Assembly: GCA_029218425.1 (NCBI GenBank)
Contig: JAQXRH010000053.1
Location: 1 to 64,000, forward strand
Reading direction: 5' to 3'
DNA from: Bacteroidales bacterium
Lineage (GTDB): Bacteria > Bacteroidota > Bacteroidia > Bacteroidales > Muribaculaceae
Length of the DNA stretch: 64,000 bases
Position numbers and translations under genes: made by a program. This document shows positions 7,797-17,976 of the stretch, piece after piece; within the stretch, counting starts at the first letter, position 1; each line of letters begins with the position of its first letter. Below the pieces are notes generated by a model, which saw nothing but the letters and a program-made list of their open reading frames with translations, searched no databases and was not told the DNA's origin.

Positions 7797-8543
7797 TCAT
7801 TGTTTTTGTGAGAGGTGAAGGCGCATGCGTTGCCATATGCATGAGGGGATGCATCGCCAGGCTGCCACGAGTAGGGCCCATCGGCGGTTGATGGTGCGGC
7901 GGTTGCGGCGTCGGTCGATGGTTTTCACTATCAACGCTGTGGCTTGCCGGGGGTTCATTATCATGGGGTATTTTTTGCCGGCATCGAGGAGTGGGGTGTC
8001 GATGAATCCGGGGCGTATGTCGGTGATGGTGATGGGGAGGCGATGGTGGTGGGCCAGCTGTCGGAGTGCGGTGAGATATTCCGATTGGAAGCGTTTTGAT
8101 GCTGAATAGGATGCGGCGATGCCTATGCCGCGGGTGCCTGCCACTGAGGTGATTGCCGCTATTTGCCCTTTGCGCCCGGTGTGGGCGAAGTAGTTGAACA
8201 TGTAGTTGATTATTCGGGTGAATCCCAGGCAGTTGGTGCCGACGATGGCGGTGTCGCGGTCGGCGTCGAGCTGTGGGTTTGCGAAGCCTATTCCGGCGCA
8301 GTGGATGAAAAGGTCGATGTCGGGGCCTACCATGTCGATAAGAGCTTGAAGCTGCGATGTGGCATTGTCGGCTGTGACGTCGAGTCTTATGGTCGATACG
8401 CGCTGCGGGGCTTGGTCGACCAGGGGTGATAGCAGGTCGACTCTTCGGGCGGCTAATCCTAAACGGTAGCCGCGGCGGAGGTAGGTCAGGGCTATTTCGT
8501 GTCCCAGACCTGATGAGGCTCCTATGATGATTGCGGTGGGCAT
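7797..8543 (-). CDS. SDR family NAD(P)-dependent oxidoreductase
   Basis: 'AIIIGASSGLGHEIA' Rossmann motif and YSASK active site. Confidence 0.9.
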   Translation of the reverse strand: MPTAIIIGASSGLGHEIALTYLRRGYRLGLAARRVDLLSPLVDQAPQRVSTIRLDVTADNATSQLQALIDMVGPDIDLFIHCAGIGFANPQLDADRDTAIVGTNCLGFTRIINYMFNYFAHTGRKGQIAAITSVAGTRGIGIAASYSASKRFQSEYLTALRQLAHHHRLPITITDIRPGFIDTPLLDAGKKYPMIMNPRQATALIVKTIDRRRNRRTINRRWALLVAAWRCIPSCIWQRMRLHLSQKQ

Positions 8544-8587
8544 CGGTGTGGTTGGCTATTCCTGATGTTGTCGGGGTGGTGGGGTGG

Positions 8588-9640
8588 CTATTGTAGTGCT
8601 ATGGTGTCGGCCGTTGCCGGGAGGTCGGCTGGGGCGTCGGTCGGCGTGTCGGCTGGGACTTCAGCTGGAACATCAGCCGGGGTAATGTCGGTGTCGGAGG
8701 CCGGGATGTCGGTGGCTGATGGTTGGACCACGGGAGTGTCGTTGAGGGCGTCGATGGTGGCTTGGGTGGAATCGGAGGCGCTGTCGCTCTTTGATAGGCT
8801 CACGGTGTAGGTGAGTGAGAATGTGGCGTTTATTGAGCGGTTGCGAGCGCCAAATCCTGGTATGTACCATGCTTTGCCGTAGGGTGTGGCGGTGTCGTGG
8901 AGGAGGGATTGGTATCTTATGCTCCATCCGAGCGAGAAATTGTCGACGATGCGTACGCGCAGAGCCAGCAAGAGCTGTAGGTAGCCGGCGGTGACGTTTT
9001 GCGAAGGGATGGCGTAGGAGAGTGGTTCGTCCCAGTAGCCGGGCTGCTGGGCGATGTCGGTGACCTCAAATTTGAAGGGGGAGAAGCCGTAGCGCAGGCC
9101 GGCCATGATGAGGTAGTCGGGGTCGGACTTGAAAAGGAAATTATAGTTCATTCCTATTCTGAAGAAAGGGGCTACGGGCGAATGGTAGGTGTAGTTGTTG
9201 TCGTCGGGGGCGTGATTGGCTTGGCCTAAACCGATTTCAATCACCGGGATGTAGCGGTTGTGGAGGTTGAGTTCGGCGGCAATTTCGCCGAGGCCGTATT
9301 TGGTGCCTAAAGCACGCATTGCTGGGGTGAAGAAGTCGACGGAAAGCGAGGCGGAGAAGAATCGTGGATATTTAGCCTTTGATTCAATACGTTTTTCGGC
9401 TAAGGTGTCGACAAATTCTTTGCCGGTGATGGTGTCGACAAGTATCACATTGCCTTTGCTGTCGGTCATTTCAACGAGTCGCGAACGGTCGAGGCTGTCG
9501 CCTTTGGCTTTGTTTTCGTTGATGTGCTGGGTGGCGGTGGCCGGGTTGTCGATCGGAGTGACGCGACGCTGGGCCATCGTGGAGGCGACGCAGAGCAAGG
9601 CAGCCACCGTCATTGATAATTTAAGGAGTAGTCGTATCAT
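8588..9640 (-). CDS. Outer membrane beta-barrel-like protein (DUF6048-like)
   Basis: Start at MIRLLLKLSMTVAALLCVASTMAQ signal peptide within longer ORF; beta-barrel-like C-terminal half. Confidence 0.7.
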   Translation of the reverse strand: MIRLLLKLSMTVAALLCVASTMAQRRVTPIDNPATATQHINENKAKGDSLDRSRLVEMTDSKGNVILVDTITGKEFVDTLAEKRIESKAKYPRFFSASLSVDFFTPAMRALGTKYGLGEIAAELNLHNRYIPVIEIGLGQANHAPDDNNYTYHSPVAPFFRIGMNYNFLFKSDPDYLIMAGLRYGFSPFKFEVTDIAQQPGYWDEPLSYAIPSQNVTAGYLQLLLALRVRIVDNFSLGWSIRYQSLLHDTATPYGKAWYIPGFGARNRSINATFSLTYTVSLSKSDSASDSTQATIDALNDTPVVQPSATDIPASDTDITPADVPAEVPADTPTDAPADLPATADTIALQ

Positions 9641-10209
9641 TGAATGTCGGTGGTGGAAGAAGTTTTGAAATAGAGGCGCACGTTTTCGATGTCGGCGTTG
9701 GTGATTACGGAGTCGGCGGGCACGATGGCCACTGAGTCGAGCAGGTGGCGGGTGTGGTCGACGCGACGTATGCGGTAGCGCATCATGGCTCCGCACTCTT
9801 CCGATGCGAAATAGGGGATTGCGTCGTAGCCAAAGGTTATGGTGTCGATGAGTTGCGGATAGTCGATGGCTTTTTGTCGGTAGGCGATGTAGAACTCGGC
9901 GACATCGCGCTCGGAGCGTAGCGGCATGTAGACCTGTTGGGCTCTCTGCGGCGAAGCCAGCAGCAGGGAGTCGGCGGGTGCGCCTACGCCTCCCACGTCG
10001 ATAGAGTCGATTGCTATGGCGCTTTTTGTGGCGGAGTCGTAGAATCCGGCCAGGGGGATGCTTGAGCGGTTTTCGGTGCACCCCGTGGTGCTGCACGAGC
10101 AGCATAACGCCGCTGAGGCAATCACGACAATCGCCGATAGCAATAGCGACAATGCGGCATGGCTTGTCGGGCTATCGTTTATCGCTCCGCAGCTCCTCCT
10201 CAATCTCAT
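9637..10209 (-). CDS. DUF6452-like lipoprotein
   Basis: 190 aa with CCSCSTTGCTENRSSIPLAGFYD; overlaps next gene. Confidence 0.6.
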   Translation of the reverse strand: MRLRRSCGAINDSPTSHAALSLLLSAIVVIASAALCCSCSTTGCTENRSSIPLAGFYDSATKSAIAIDSIDVGGVGAPADSLLLASPQRAQQVYMPLRSERDVAEFYIAYRQKAIDYPQLIDTITFGYDAIPYFASEECGAMMRYRIRRVDHTRHLLDSVAIVPADSVITNADIENVRLYFKTSSTTDIQ

Positions 10210-11137
10210 AATCGTTGCGTTTGTGGGAATTGCGCACTATCAGTTCGCCGATAAATCCGGTGAGGAACAGTTGCGTGCCGAGTATCATCGTGGTCAGGGC
10301 GATGAAGAAGTAGGGGGAGTCGGTGACCAGCGAGTAGGGGTTGCCGACACTCATGTTGTACAGTTTGAGGGCGCCGACCACAATCACCGAGATGAAACCG
10401 AGGATGAACATCAGCGAACCGAGGAGGCCGAAGAAGTGCATCGGTTTGCGGCCGAATTTCCCGGTGAACCAAAGGGTGAGCAAGTCGAGGTAGCCGTTGA
10501 CGAAACGGTCGAGGCCGAATTTCGATTTGCCGTATTTGCGGGCTTGGTGGTGGACCACTTTCTCGCCTATGCGGGTGTATCCGGCGTTTTTGGCTAGGAT
10601 GGGGATGTAGCGGTGCATGTCGCCGTAGACTTCGATATGCTTTACGACGTCGCGGCGATATGCTTTCAGGCCGCAGTTGAAGTCGTGGAGATTGCGAATG
10701 CCGCTCACCTTGCGCGCCGTGGCGTTGAACAGCTTGGTGGGAATGGTCTTCGACAACGGGTCGTAGCGTTTTTGTTTCCAGCCCGACACCAAGTCGTATT
10801 TCTCCTCGGTAATCATGCGGTAGAGTTCCGGGATTTCGTCGGGGGAATCTTGCAGGTCGGCGTCCATGGTGATTACCACGTCGCCGTTAGCGCGGATGAA
10901 GCCCGTGTTGAGAGCGGGCGACTTGCCATAATTGCGACGGAAACGCACGCCGCGCACAGCGTCGTTTTCGCGCGACAATTGCTGAATGACTTCCCATGAC
11001 GAGTCGGTCGACCCGTCGTCGACAAATATCACTTCGTAGCTGAAGTTGTTGTCAAGCATCACGCGCCGTATCCAGCTTTCAAGCTCGGGGAGCGACTCAG
11101 CTTCGTTGTACAGAGGTACTACAACCGATATATCCAT
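10172..11137 (-). CDS. Glycosyltransferase family 2 (dolichyl-phosphate mannosyltransferase-like)
   Basis: 'DISVVVPLYNEAESLPEL', 'DADLQDSPDEIPEL', two C-terminal TM helices. Confidence 0.9.
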   Translation of the reverse strand: MDISVVVPLYNEAESLPELESWIRRVMLDNNFSYEVIFVDDGSTDSSWEVIQQLSRENDAVRGVRFRRNYGKSPALNTGFIRANGDVVITMDADLQDSPDEIPELYRMITEEKYDLVSGWKQKRYDPLSKTIPTKLFNATARKVSGIRNLHDFNCGLKAYRRDVVKHIEVYGDMHRYIPILAKNAGYTRIGEKVVHHQARKYGKSKFGLDRFVNGYLDLLTLWFTGKFGRKPMHFFGLLGSLMFILGFISVIVVGALKLYNMSVGNPYSLVTDSPYFFIALTTMILGTQLFLTGFIGELIVRNSHKRNDYEIEEELRSDKR

Positions 11138-11151
11138 TTTACAAAAACAGT

Positions 11152-11691
11152 TTAATCAATAGAAATGGGAGGAGGTGGGGGAGGCACGCTTTTCGCTTTC
11201 ACTATCCCGGCAATGACGATAGAGGCTATGCTGCCCGAGAAAGAAGCCGCCCACAGTAGCGTCATCGATATGTCGATAGGGCGTATGGAGGCGAAGTATG
11301 CCGCAATCTTATCGGGCGATATCGAGGCGTCGAGCAATTGCGGATTGGCTTTAATCGCTTCGGCTACTTGGCCGACGGCCGCAGGGAGATAGTCTGGCAC
11401 GAGCCATTGCAAAAATACTAATGTGCCGAGAGCCAATATGATAGAGCCGCATATGAACAGCAAAATGCCTTCAAGCCAAAGGCCGGAGAAAGTCATGATG
11501 CCGCGTGATGCAAAATAAGTGGCTTTAAGTTTGCGATACACCCAAAAGGGCACGTATACCATCAGGGCTAACGACATCAGTTGGGTCAGCGCACCGGCAA
11601 CCGTACCAAGCAAAAAGATGCACACGAAGAGCCCGCCGAGAGTGATGCCACCTTCGGCCGCGCGACGGAATATGGATTTGGTCCGGTTCAC
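11152..11691 (-). CDS. DUF4199 membrane protein
   Basis: Four hydrophobic segments, 180 aa, beside GT2 as usual in Bacteroidales. Confidence 0.7.
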   Translation of the reverse strand: MNRTKSIFRRAAEGGITLGGLFVCIFLLGTVAGALTQLMSLALMVYVPFWVYRKLKATYFASRGIMTFSGLWLEGILLFICGSIILALGTLVFLQWLVPDYLPAAVGQVAEAIKANPQLLDASISPDKIAAYFASIRPIDISMTLLWAASFSGSIASIVIAGIVKAKSVPPPPPPISID

Positions 11692-11748
11692 GATGCAAAT
11701 ATTGATGACGGTAGTATGGTTGGGTGTATTTGGGTGATTTGCAGTTTG

Positions 11749-12369
11749 TTAGAAGAAGTAAGTCGCGCGAATCGACCAGGTGCGGTTCTGGGCGCTAAAG
11801 TCGTCGAGCAGCTTGGTTTTGAGCGCATAGGTCATGCCCCAGGAGTAGGAGCCTTGTATCTGCCAACGGCGCAAAATTTCAAAGCCGATACCGCATTGCA
11901 GGCCAATCTCGCCGAAAGCGTAATTGATGGCGTCGATGTCGCTATGCCCGGCAAGAAACGAAACGGCGGGGCCGCCGAACACGTAGGGGGCGACGTATTC
12001 CTCAAGGCCTTGCATGCGTGTCCATTTAAAACGCAGGTTGACGGGTATTTCTATGTAGTGGAGATAGCAACGGGGGGCGGTGTAGCCAAGCGATGACCAC
12101 ACTTTACGTTCGCCGAGGTGCACGGTGGCGCCCTTTTGGCTGTACATCAAACCCAAGTCGATGCCGAAGCCAATGCCGGGGAACATCAGTTCGCCCATCA
12201 CTCCGGCCTGAAAGCCGGTAGCGCCGTCGATAGTGATGAGGTCCTGCTTGAATTTAAGCGTGGAGAAGTCGACACCGGCCGTGGCGCCGTAGCGGAATTG
12301 AGCGGCGCCCGAAGCGGGGAACAGCATTGCAGTAATAGCAACGGCCGCGATGATAAGTATCTTTTTCAT
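11749..12369 (-). CDS. Outer membrane beta-barrel protein (PorT-like)
   Basis: Signal peptide; FRYGATAGVDFSTLKF, GFQAGVMGELMFPGIGFGIDLGLMYSQKG. Confidence 0.75.
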   Translation of the reverse strand: MKKILIIAAVAITAMLFPASGAAQFRYGATAGVDFSTLKFKQDLITIDGATGFQAGVMGELMFPGIGFGIDLGLMYSQKGATVHLGERKVWSSLGYTAPRCYLHYIEIPVNLRFKWTRMQGLEEYVAPYVFGGPAVSFLAGHSDIDAINYAFGEIGLQCGIGFEILRRWQIQGSYSWGMTYALKTKLLDDFSAQNRTWSIRATYFF

Positions 12370-12386
12370 AAGATGCAGTCTTGAGA

Positions 12387-13754
12387 TTAGAGGGAGTTGA
12401 TTTTGGCGATGGCTTCGTCGAGGGAGAGCATCTCCTGGGTGCCGGTGGCCATCTCTTTGAGGGTTATTTTGTTTTCTTTGATTTCAGATTCGCCGATAAT
12501 AGCCACGAAAGGAATTGCCATGTCGTCGGCAAATCCGAACTGCTTTTTCATCTTTGCGTTGTCGGGGTAGACCATGGCCGCAATGCCGGCGAGGCGCAGC
12601 TTCTTGGCGGCGGAGAACGCTGCTTCGGTTTCCGTTTCGCCCATGTTTGTGAACAGCACCTTAGTTGCAGCCGTAGCGTCGGCGGGGTAGAGGTCTAATG
12701 CGTTGAGCACATCGTAGATGCGGTCGGCGCCGAAAGAGATGCCCACGCCCGAAACGCCCGGCATGCCGAAGACGCCGGTAAGGTTGTCGTAACGGCCTCC
12801 GCCGGTGATGCTTCCGATGGCCACGTCAAGGGCTTTGACTTCGATGATGGCCCCGGTGTAGTAGTTCAATCCGCGAGCGAGCGAAACGTCGAGCTCGATG
12901 TGGGCAGAGCCGTCGCCGGCGCGCCGCAGGATGGTCTCTGTCTCTTCGATGCCTTTTAGGCCTATTTCGCTATCGGCGAGGACTTTGCGGAGGGCAGCGA
13001 TGCGCTCGTCGTTGCTGCCGGAAAGCTCCAGGATGGGACGGAGGGCGGCAATTGCGTCGTCGCTGAGTCCTTTTTCTTTGAGCTCAAGGTTGACATTGTC
13101 GATGCCTATCTTGTCGATTTTGTCGATAGCAACGGTGATGTCGACAAGACGGTCGGGGGCACCGATTGACTCGGCAATTCCGGCAAGTATTTTGCGGTTG
13201 TTAAGTTTAATGAGTACGTTGATTTTCAGACGGGAGAACACGTCGCGTATGATGTCGAGGAGCTCCACTTCGTTCCAAAGCGAGTCGGTGCCGACGATGT
13301 CGGCGTCGCACTGATAGAACTCGCGGTAACGGCCTTTCTGCGGACGGTCGGCACGCCACACCGGTTGAATCTGGAAACGGCGGAAGGGGAATTGCAATTC
13401 GCCACGGTGCTGAACCACGTAGCGGGCAAACGGCACAGTAAGGTCGTAGCGGAGGCCCTTTTCACAGAGTTTGGCGGCAAGCTTCAGCGTGGCTGACTCG
13501 TCGTCGAGCAGCTCGCGGTCGACACCTTTGAGGAAATCGCCCGAATTGAGGATTTTGAACAAGAGTTTGTCGCCCTCGTCGCCATATTTGCCCATGAGGG
13601 TTGAGAGGTTTTCCATCGCCGGAGTCTCAATCTGCGAGAAGCCATGGAGCGAAAACACTTGGCGGATGGTGTTGAATATATAGTTACGGCGAGCCATCTC
13701 AATGGGGGAGAAGTCGCGCGTACCTTTGGGAATTGACGGTTTAGTTGCTGCCAT
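12387..13754 (-). CDS. hisS: Histidyl-tRNA synthetase
   Basis: 'PKGTRDFSP', '[14 protein letters not shown]', '[11 protein letters not shown]', 'GGGRYDNL' class II HisRS motifs. Confidence 0.96.
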   Translation of the reverse strand: MAATKPSIPKGTRDFSPIEMARRNYIFNTIRQVFSLHGFSQIETPAMENLSTLMGKYGDEGDKLLFKILNSGDFLKGVDRELLDDESATLKLAAKLCEKGLRYDLTVPFARYVVQHRGELQFPFRRFQIQPVWRADRPQKGRYREFYQCDADIVGTDSLWNEVELLDIIRDVFSRLKINVLIKLNNRKILAGIAESIGAPDRLVDITVAIDKIDKIGIDNVNLELKEKGLSDDAIAALRPILELSGSNDERIAALRKVLADSEIGLKGIEETETILRRAGDGSAHIELDVSLARGLNYYTGAIIEVKALDVAIGSITGGGRYDNLTGVFGMPGVSGVGISFGADRIYDVLNALDLYPADATAATKVLFTNMGETETEAAFSAAKKLRLAGIAAMVYPDNAKMKKQFGFADDMAIPFVAIIGESEIKENKITLKEMATGTQEMLSLDEAIAKINSL

Positions 13755-13801
13755 TATGCTTGATTTATTCGTCGTTACGGACTATAATTATTTACCGACC
13801 G

Positions 13802-13809
13802 CAAAGTTA
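13802..13809 (-). promoter_or_regulatory. -7 box TAACTTTG (minus) for hisS
   Basis: caaagtta on plus strand about 50 bp upstream of hisS. Confidence 0.5.
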
Positions 13810-14055
13810 TTGAAAATATTGGTAATTTGCCAACTCGCCGTTGTTAAATATGCTTTCTAAAGGAGCTTTATTGTGCACTTTATTATGCGTGGCGCGTCTT
13901 GTCGGCGGCATGGGTGAGGTGTAAGCTGTCGCCGACGGCGATGTGGGGCAGAGGCGATAGATGGGACGGTGGCAAGACGGGGATGGACTGAAGTCCATGC
14001 ACAGGACTAAGAGGTGAGGGATGTCGGTGAGGGATGTATTGGGAGGGGAGGGGTG

Positions 14056-16194
14056 TTAGATTTTTATGGAGAGGAAGAGTTGGTAGTTGATGCCGGGCAT
14101 GGGGTGGGACATGATGGTTTGGTAGTCGGCGTCGAAGAGGTTGTTGATGGCGAGTTTGGCCGATAATGAGACGGAACGGAGCGGGATGGTGCGTTCGATG
14201 GATAGGTTGCTCATGAAGTAACGCGGGAGGTATCCGGAGATAGTTTCTTCGTTGGATGTCATGGTGTAGCGTCGGGAGTAGTAGCTGCCTTTGTATTGCA
14301 GAGACCAGAGTTTCCAGCTGACGATGCCGGTAAGAGCCGAGGCCAATTTGGGCACGTAGGGCAGTTGCTTGCCGGCGGATTTGTCGGCGGGAGAGGCGGG
14401 TTGGCTTTCGTTGATTGAGGAGGTCCAGGCGAGGTTGGCGTTTAAGGCTAAGGCCCAATCACGGCCGAAGCGGGAGTCGAAGCCTAAGTTGGCTTCGATG
14501 CCGTAGGCGTGGACTTTGCGGATGTTGCGTGCTTGGAAGAAGCCCTTGTTGGTAGGGAGCCAGAGGATCCAGTCGTTGATGTAGGAGTCGTACCAGTTGG
14601 CCGAGGCCGAAATGGAAGTGCTGGGGGATAGGTTGCGTTTAGCTGAAGCGCCGAAGTCGTAGCTCCAGCCATGTTCGGGTTGTAGGTCGGGGTTTCCTCC
14701 GGGGAGAAAGTAAAGGTCGTTGAGCGAAGCGAAGTGGTGGTTGCGAGCTATGGAGCCTTTGATGGTGAGGTTGTAGGCGGGGCATATTACGTAGTCGGCA
14801 AAGAGAGCCGGGGTAGGAGCGTCGGTGTCGCTGCCGGCGACATCGTGTCGCAGGACAGTAGATAGGCCGAGTCGCGGAGAGGCTTGCCAGCGTGCAGAGA
14901 TAGAACTTCCGATGTCGCAACGGCCTTTGTTGTAGCTGTTTACGCCGGCGAGGGCGGCATGGTCGACAGTAGCGACGTGGTCGTATTTGGCTGATAGCGA
15001 AGCTGATAGGTAGATGTTGGGACGAGGAGTCCAGCCCCATTCGCCGTTGCCGTAGTAGGTGTCGGATGAAGTGCGAGTGGCGTTAGACCAGTTCATTGCT
15101 CCTGGGCTTCGTTCAACGGCGTAGTCGAAAGCGTTCCAATGGTGAATGTATCCGGCTTTGGTGCTGAAAGACATGCCTTGAGCAGAGTGTTGCCAAGATG
15201 CGACGGCGCGTAGGATGTTGTCGCGTTGCAGTTTGATGTATTCTCTGGAGTCGATATAGTCGACGGTGTTGAGCGGGATGTGACGGTCGGAGCCTGTGTA
15301 CCATAATTGGAGGCCGAGGTTGTGGCGATTGGGGGCGGAGAAGTAGATTTGCTGGAGGATGTGAAAGTCGGAGTAGTTGCCGTTGCGGTTTTTTTCTTCG
15401 GGGTAGTAGGAGTCGACGATTGTGTGGGAGTCGTCGTAGACGAAAACCTTTCGGTCCTTGTTGATGAATGGGAAATCGTTGTCGGAAGTAGAGAGGACGG
15501 CACGAGTGGAGAAACGCCAGCGTCCGTTGGCGTAGGAGAACCTGGCAAATTCGTCGAGAGTGGAGAACGAGCCCAGGCCTTGCACGTATTGGAAGTCGGT
15601 GCCGTCGGCAATATCGGCGGGAGAAGTGGCGAGGTCGACCAAGCCTCCCAGTCCGGCCGAAGTGCGTGAAAGCGAAGAAGCGCCGTGGAGGAGTTCGGCG
15701 CGGTCGATGAGGTAGGAAGGGAGCATGGAGAAATCGGTAAGACCCATTGCCGGGGAGTTGACCGGCAGGCCGTTCCATGTGACGGCAGTGTGGGATGGCG
15801 CGGTGCCGCGGAAGGCCACAGTTGACAAAGTGGCGCGTCCGGCCGATTTGACGAATACAGAAGAATTGAAAGCGAGCACGTCGGCCATAGAGAGGGAGAT
15901 GTTGTCGCGCAGAGCTGCGGAGTCGATAGCGGAGTATTGAAGGCCGATGCGGCTGAGCGGCCGCATGGCTGTAACCGTGACGGCGTCGAGTCGGCGGTCG
16001 ATGGTGTCGTTTTGGGCTACGACAGCTGATGGGAAGAGGAAGAGGGAGATGAAAAAAAGGAGCAAGGGCATCGAGGCAAATCGTCGGGCAGGCTCGGAGG
16101 AACTAAAGTATCCGCTATTATAATGAAATTTGGCTCTACATAAATAGTGCCGTCCTGACGATGGGCAGATGTCCCTGCTTAGTGGATTTATCAT
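14056..16194 (-). CDS. btuB: TonB-dependent receptor, probable cobalamin (BtuB-like) receptor; true start possibly 16071
   Basis: Plug 'VTVTAMRPLSRIGLQYSAIDSAALRDNISLSMADVLAFNSSVFVKSAGRATLSTVAFRGTAPSHTAVTWNGLPVNSP', C-term barrel; co-located with cobalamin riboswitch. Confidence 0.85.
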   Translation of the reverse strand: MINPLSRDICPSSGRHYLCRAKFHYNSGYFSSSEPARRFASMPLLLFFISLFLFPSAVVAQNDTIDRRLDAVTVTAMRPLSRIGLQYSAIDSAALRDNISLSMADVLAFNSSVFVKSAGRATLSTVAFRGTAPSHTAVTWNGLPVNSPAMGLTDFSMLPSYLIDRAELLHGASSLSRTSAGLGGLVDLATSPADIADGTDFQYVQGLGSFSTLDEFARFSYANGRWRFSTRAVLSTSDNDFPFINKDRKVFVYDDSHTIVDSYYPEEKNRNGNYSDFHILQQIYFSAPNRHNLGLQLWYTGSDRHIPLNTVDYIDSREYIKLQRDNILRAVASWQHSAQGMSFSTKAGYIHHWNAFDYAVERSPGAMNWSNATRTSSDTYYGNGEWGWTPRPNIYLSASLSAKYDHVATVDHAALAGVNSYNKGRCDIGSSISARWQASPRLGLSTVLRHDVAGSDTDAPTPALFADYVICPAYNLTIKGSIARNHHFASLNDLYFLPGGNPDLQPEHGWSYDFGASAKRNLSPSTSISASANWYDSYINDWILWLPTNKGFFQARNIRKVHAYGIEANLGFDSRFGRDWALALNANLAWTSSINESQPASPADKSAGKQLPYVPKLASALTGIVSWKLWSLQYKGSYYSRRYTMTSNEETISGYLPRYFMSNLSIERTIPLRSVSLSAKLAINNLFDADYQTIMSHPMPGINYQLFLSIKI

Positions 16195-16221
16195 ATATAG
16201 AGATATGATATGGTCAATGTG

Positions 16222-17289
16222 TTATTTGCCTAACTTCCAGCAGAATCCGGCGGGAATAATACCGACGGTGAAAGAGTCGAGAAGGGCGCCATTAGAGTTG
16301 TAACGGCTTACTAATCCGGCTTGTGTGTAGTCGATGGCGTCGCCGACGTAGATTTCACCGTTTACGGGGTTGATATCCAAGGCGTAGAGGCCGTAGCTCG
16401 TAGAGGGGATGAACGGAGCAGAAGGAGCAGAGGTGGCTTTGTCGCTCATGCGCTGCACGCCGTTTTCAATCCAGTAGAGGTTTCCGTCGTAGTAACGGAG
16501 GTTGGAAGCGGAGCTATATTCGGCGAGGGTGATAGTGGTGTCGACTTTGAAAGAGGCGAGGTCGATACGCACCAAGGAGGGAGCTTCGAATCCGATGGGG
16601 TTGCTATCCCAACCGCCGCCGTCGCAGAGCACCCAGAGGTATTTTTTGCCATCGTAGGCTATGCTTTGCGGCTGGATGCCAACTTCGATGCGGTCGACGA
16701 TAGCGTCGGTAGAGGCGTCGATTTTTAGGATTTCTTTCTGGTAGCTCCAGCAGTTGACGTAGACGTAGTTTCCGATTTTAATCATTTGTTCGGTAGAACC
16801 GGTGGAAGCGTCCATTTCTGGGATTTCGATATGTCCGGTCACGGAGTAGGTGGAAGGGTTGACGATAGTAATGCGGTTGTCGTAGAGAGAAGTGACATAC
16901 ATTTTCTTATCGTTGATGACCAAGGCGTTGCGCGGCGAAGTGATGTCGGTGACGTGGCCTTTGACGAGGTAGGAATCGGTGTCGATAGCGTAGACCACGT
17001 TGGAGCCGTTGACGCAAATCCATCCGGTTTTGCCATCGATGCTCATCGACTGAGCGGTGTCGCCCAATTTCATTCCGTTGGCGGCTTCGAAGACGTTGTT
17101 GTAGATTGCTTTAGCTTCGGGGTCGTAGTAGGAAAGCGAGCCGTTGCCAGCCATATAGTTACCGTTGGAAACTACGAAAAGGCCGTCGACCGATGTCGGG
17201 GTGTCGGGTGAACCGGGTTCATCGTCGTCGGAGCAAGAAGTAAGAGCGAAAGCGGCAGCAATAGCTGCGAAGTAAATAAATTTTTTCAT
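16222..17289 (-). CDS. YncE/DUF5074-like beta-propeller lipoprotein (BtuG-like)
   Basis: Start MKKFIYFAAIAAAFALTSCSDDD lipobox; repeated propeller blades; between riboswitch and btuB. Confidence 0.8.
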   Translation of the reverse strand: MKKFIYFAAIAAAFALTSCSDDDEPGSPDTPTSVDGLFVVSNGNYMAGNGSLSYYDPEAKAIYNNVFEAANGMKLGDTAQSMSIDGKTGWICVNGSNVVYAIDTDSYLVKGHVTDITSPRNALVINDKKMYVTSLYDNRITIVNPSTYSVTGHIEIPEMDASTGSTEQMIKIGNYVYVNCWSYQKEILKIDASTDAIVDRIEVGIQPQSIAYDGKKYLWVLCDGGGWDSNPIGFEAPSLVRIDLASFKVDTTITLAEYSSASNLRYYDGNLYWIENGVQRMSDKATSAPSAPFIPSTSYGLYALDINPVNGEIYVGDAIDYTQAGLVSRYNSNGALLDSFTVGIIPAGFCWKLGK

Positions 17290-17334
17290 TGTCAAAATAT
17301 TTTTGAAGATTGTCAAATAACAACGTGACACCGG

Positions 17335-17580
17335 AAGGAGCGTGGGAGATCCTTCCGGGGAAAAATCTACAACCCCGATAGACTCTACTATTCGGGGTAG
17401 CAAAGCGTTTGTTTTCCGGCTTCTCTTGTGCGGCGCCTTCTCGGAAGGTGGTTCCAATGGCTTTAGAGTCGCGTCCTGTGTGGAAATTTGGAAATAATCA
17501 CAGGAGAGTTACGGCAGCGTGTCTGCTCAGGATTTTCACCTGAATTCCTTACGGGGATGTTGAGGCCCCGATATCTTTGC
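17335..17580 (-). promoter_or_regulatory. Cobalamin riboswitch
   Basis: Minus strand ggaattcaggtgaaaatcctgagcagacacgctgccgtaa core and AGCCGGAAaACa B12-box-like element; upstream of btuG/btuB-like genes. Confidence 0.9.
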
Positions 17581-17585
17581 CTATG

Positions 17586-17593
17586 CAAAGTTA
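17586..17593 (-). promoter_or_regulatory. -7 box TAACTTTG (minus) for riboswitch transcript
   Basis: caaagtta on plus strand just upstream of riboswitch. Confidence 0.5.
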
Positions 17594-17761
17594 CGCAAAG
17601 AAATTCAAATGCCAAAGAAAAAAGTGAGATAAGGGAGAAGATAAGGGTGAGATAGGGCTGAAGCGGAGGGGGATAAGATATATAAGGAGGATAGATATAA
17701 AAGGCGGGTGGGGGATGCTGAAGACTGCCCTTGGCGGAGCGGCGGGCAGGTATAGTGACAG

Positions 17762-17804
17762 CATCGGGCCTCGCGGCCCTCTATGTGAGGGGCGAGGCCC
17801 GATG
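17762..17804. repeat. Long perfect palindrome/hairpin
   Basis: catcgggcctcgc ... gcgaggcccgatg 13-bp arms, inner gccctc/gagggg pairing. Confidence 0.8.
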
Positions 17805-17857
17805 TGTACGGAAGCAGGGTGATGGAACTCAGCGCCGTGCCTGTTGAAAGTTATTTG

Positions 17858-17926
17858 GCGCCGACGCCGGGTGATGGAAATCGGCATTGCTCCAGCAATG
17901 AAAACAGCGCCGACGCCGGGTGATGA
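17858..17926. repeat. Direct repeat gcgccgacgccgggtgatg x2, 49 bp apart
   Basis: Copies at 17858 and 17907. Confidence 0.8.
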
Positions 17927-17976
17927 GAGCTGCGTCAAAGCCGGGTTGCTGGGCTGATTATCATGTTGTCGAGGGG

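Noticed and set aside
17591-17938. 115-aa minus-strand ORF
   Set aside because: Covers the palindrome and direct repeats; no start context or domain; considered noncoding.
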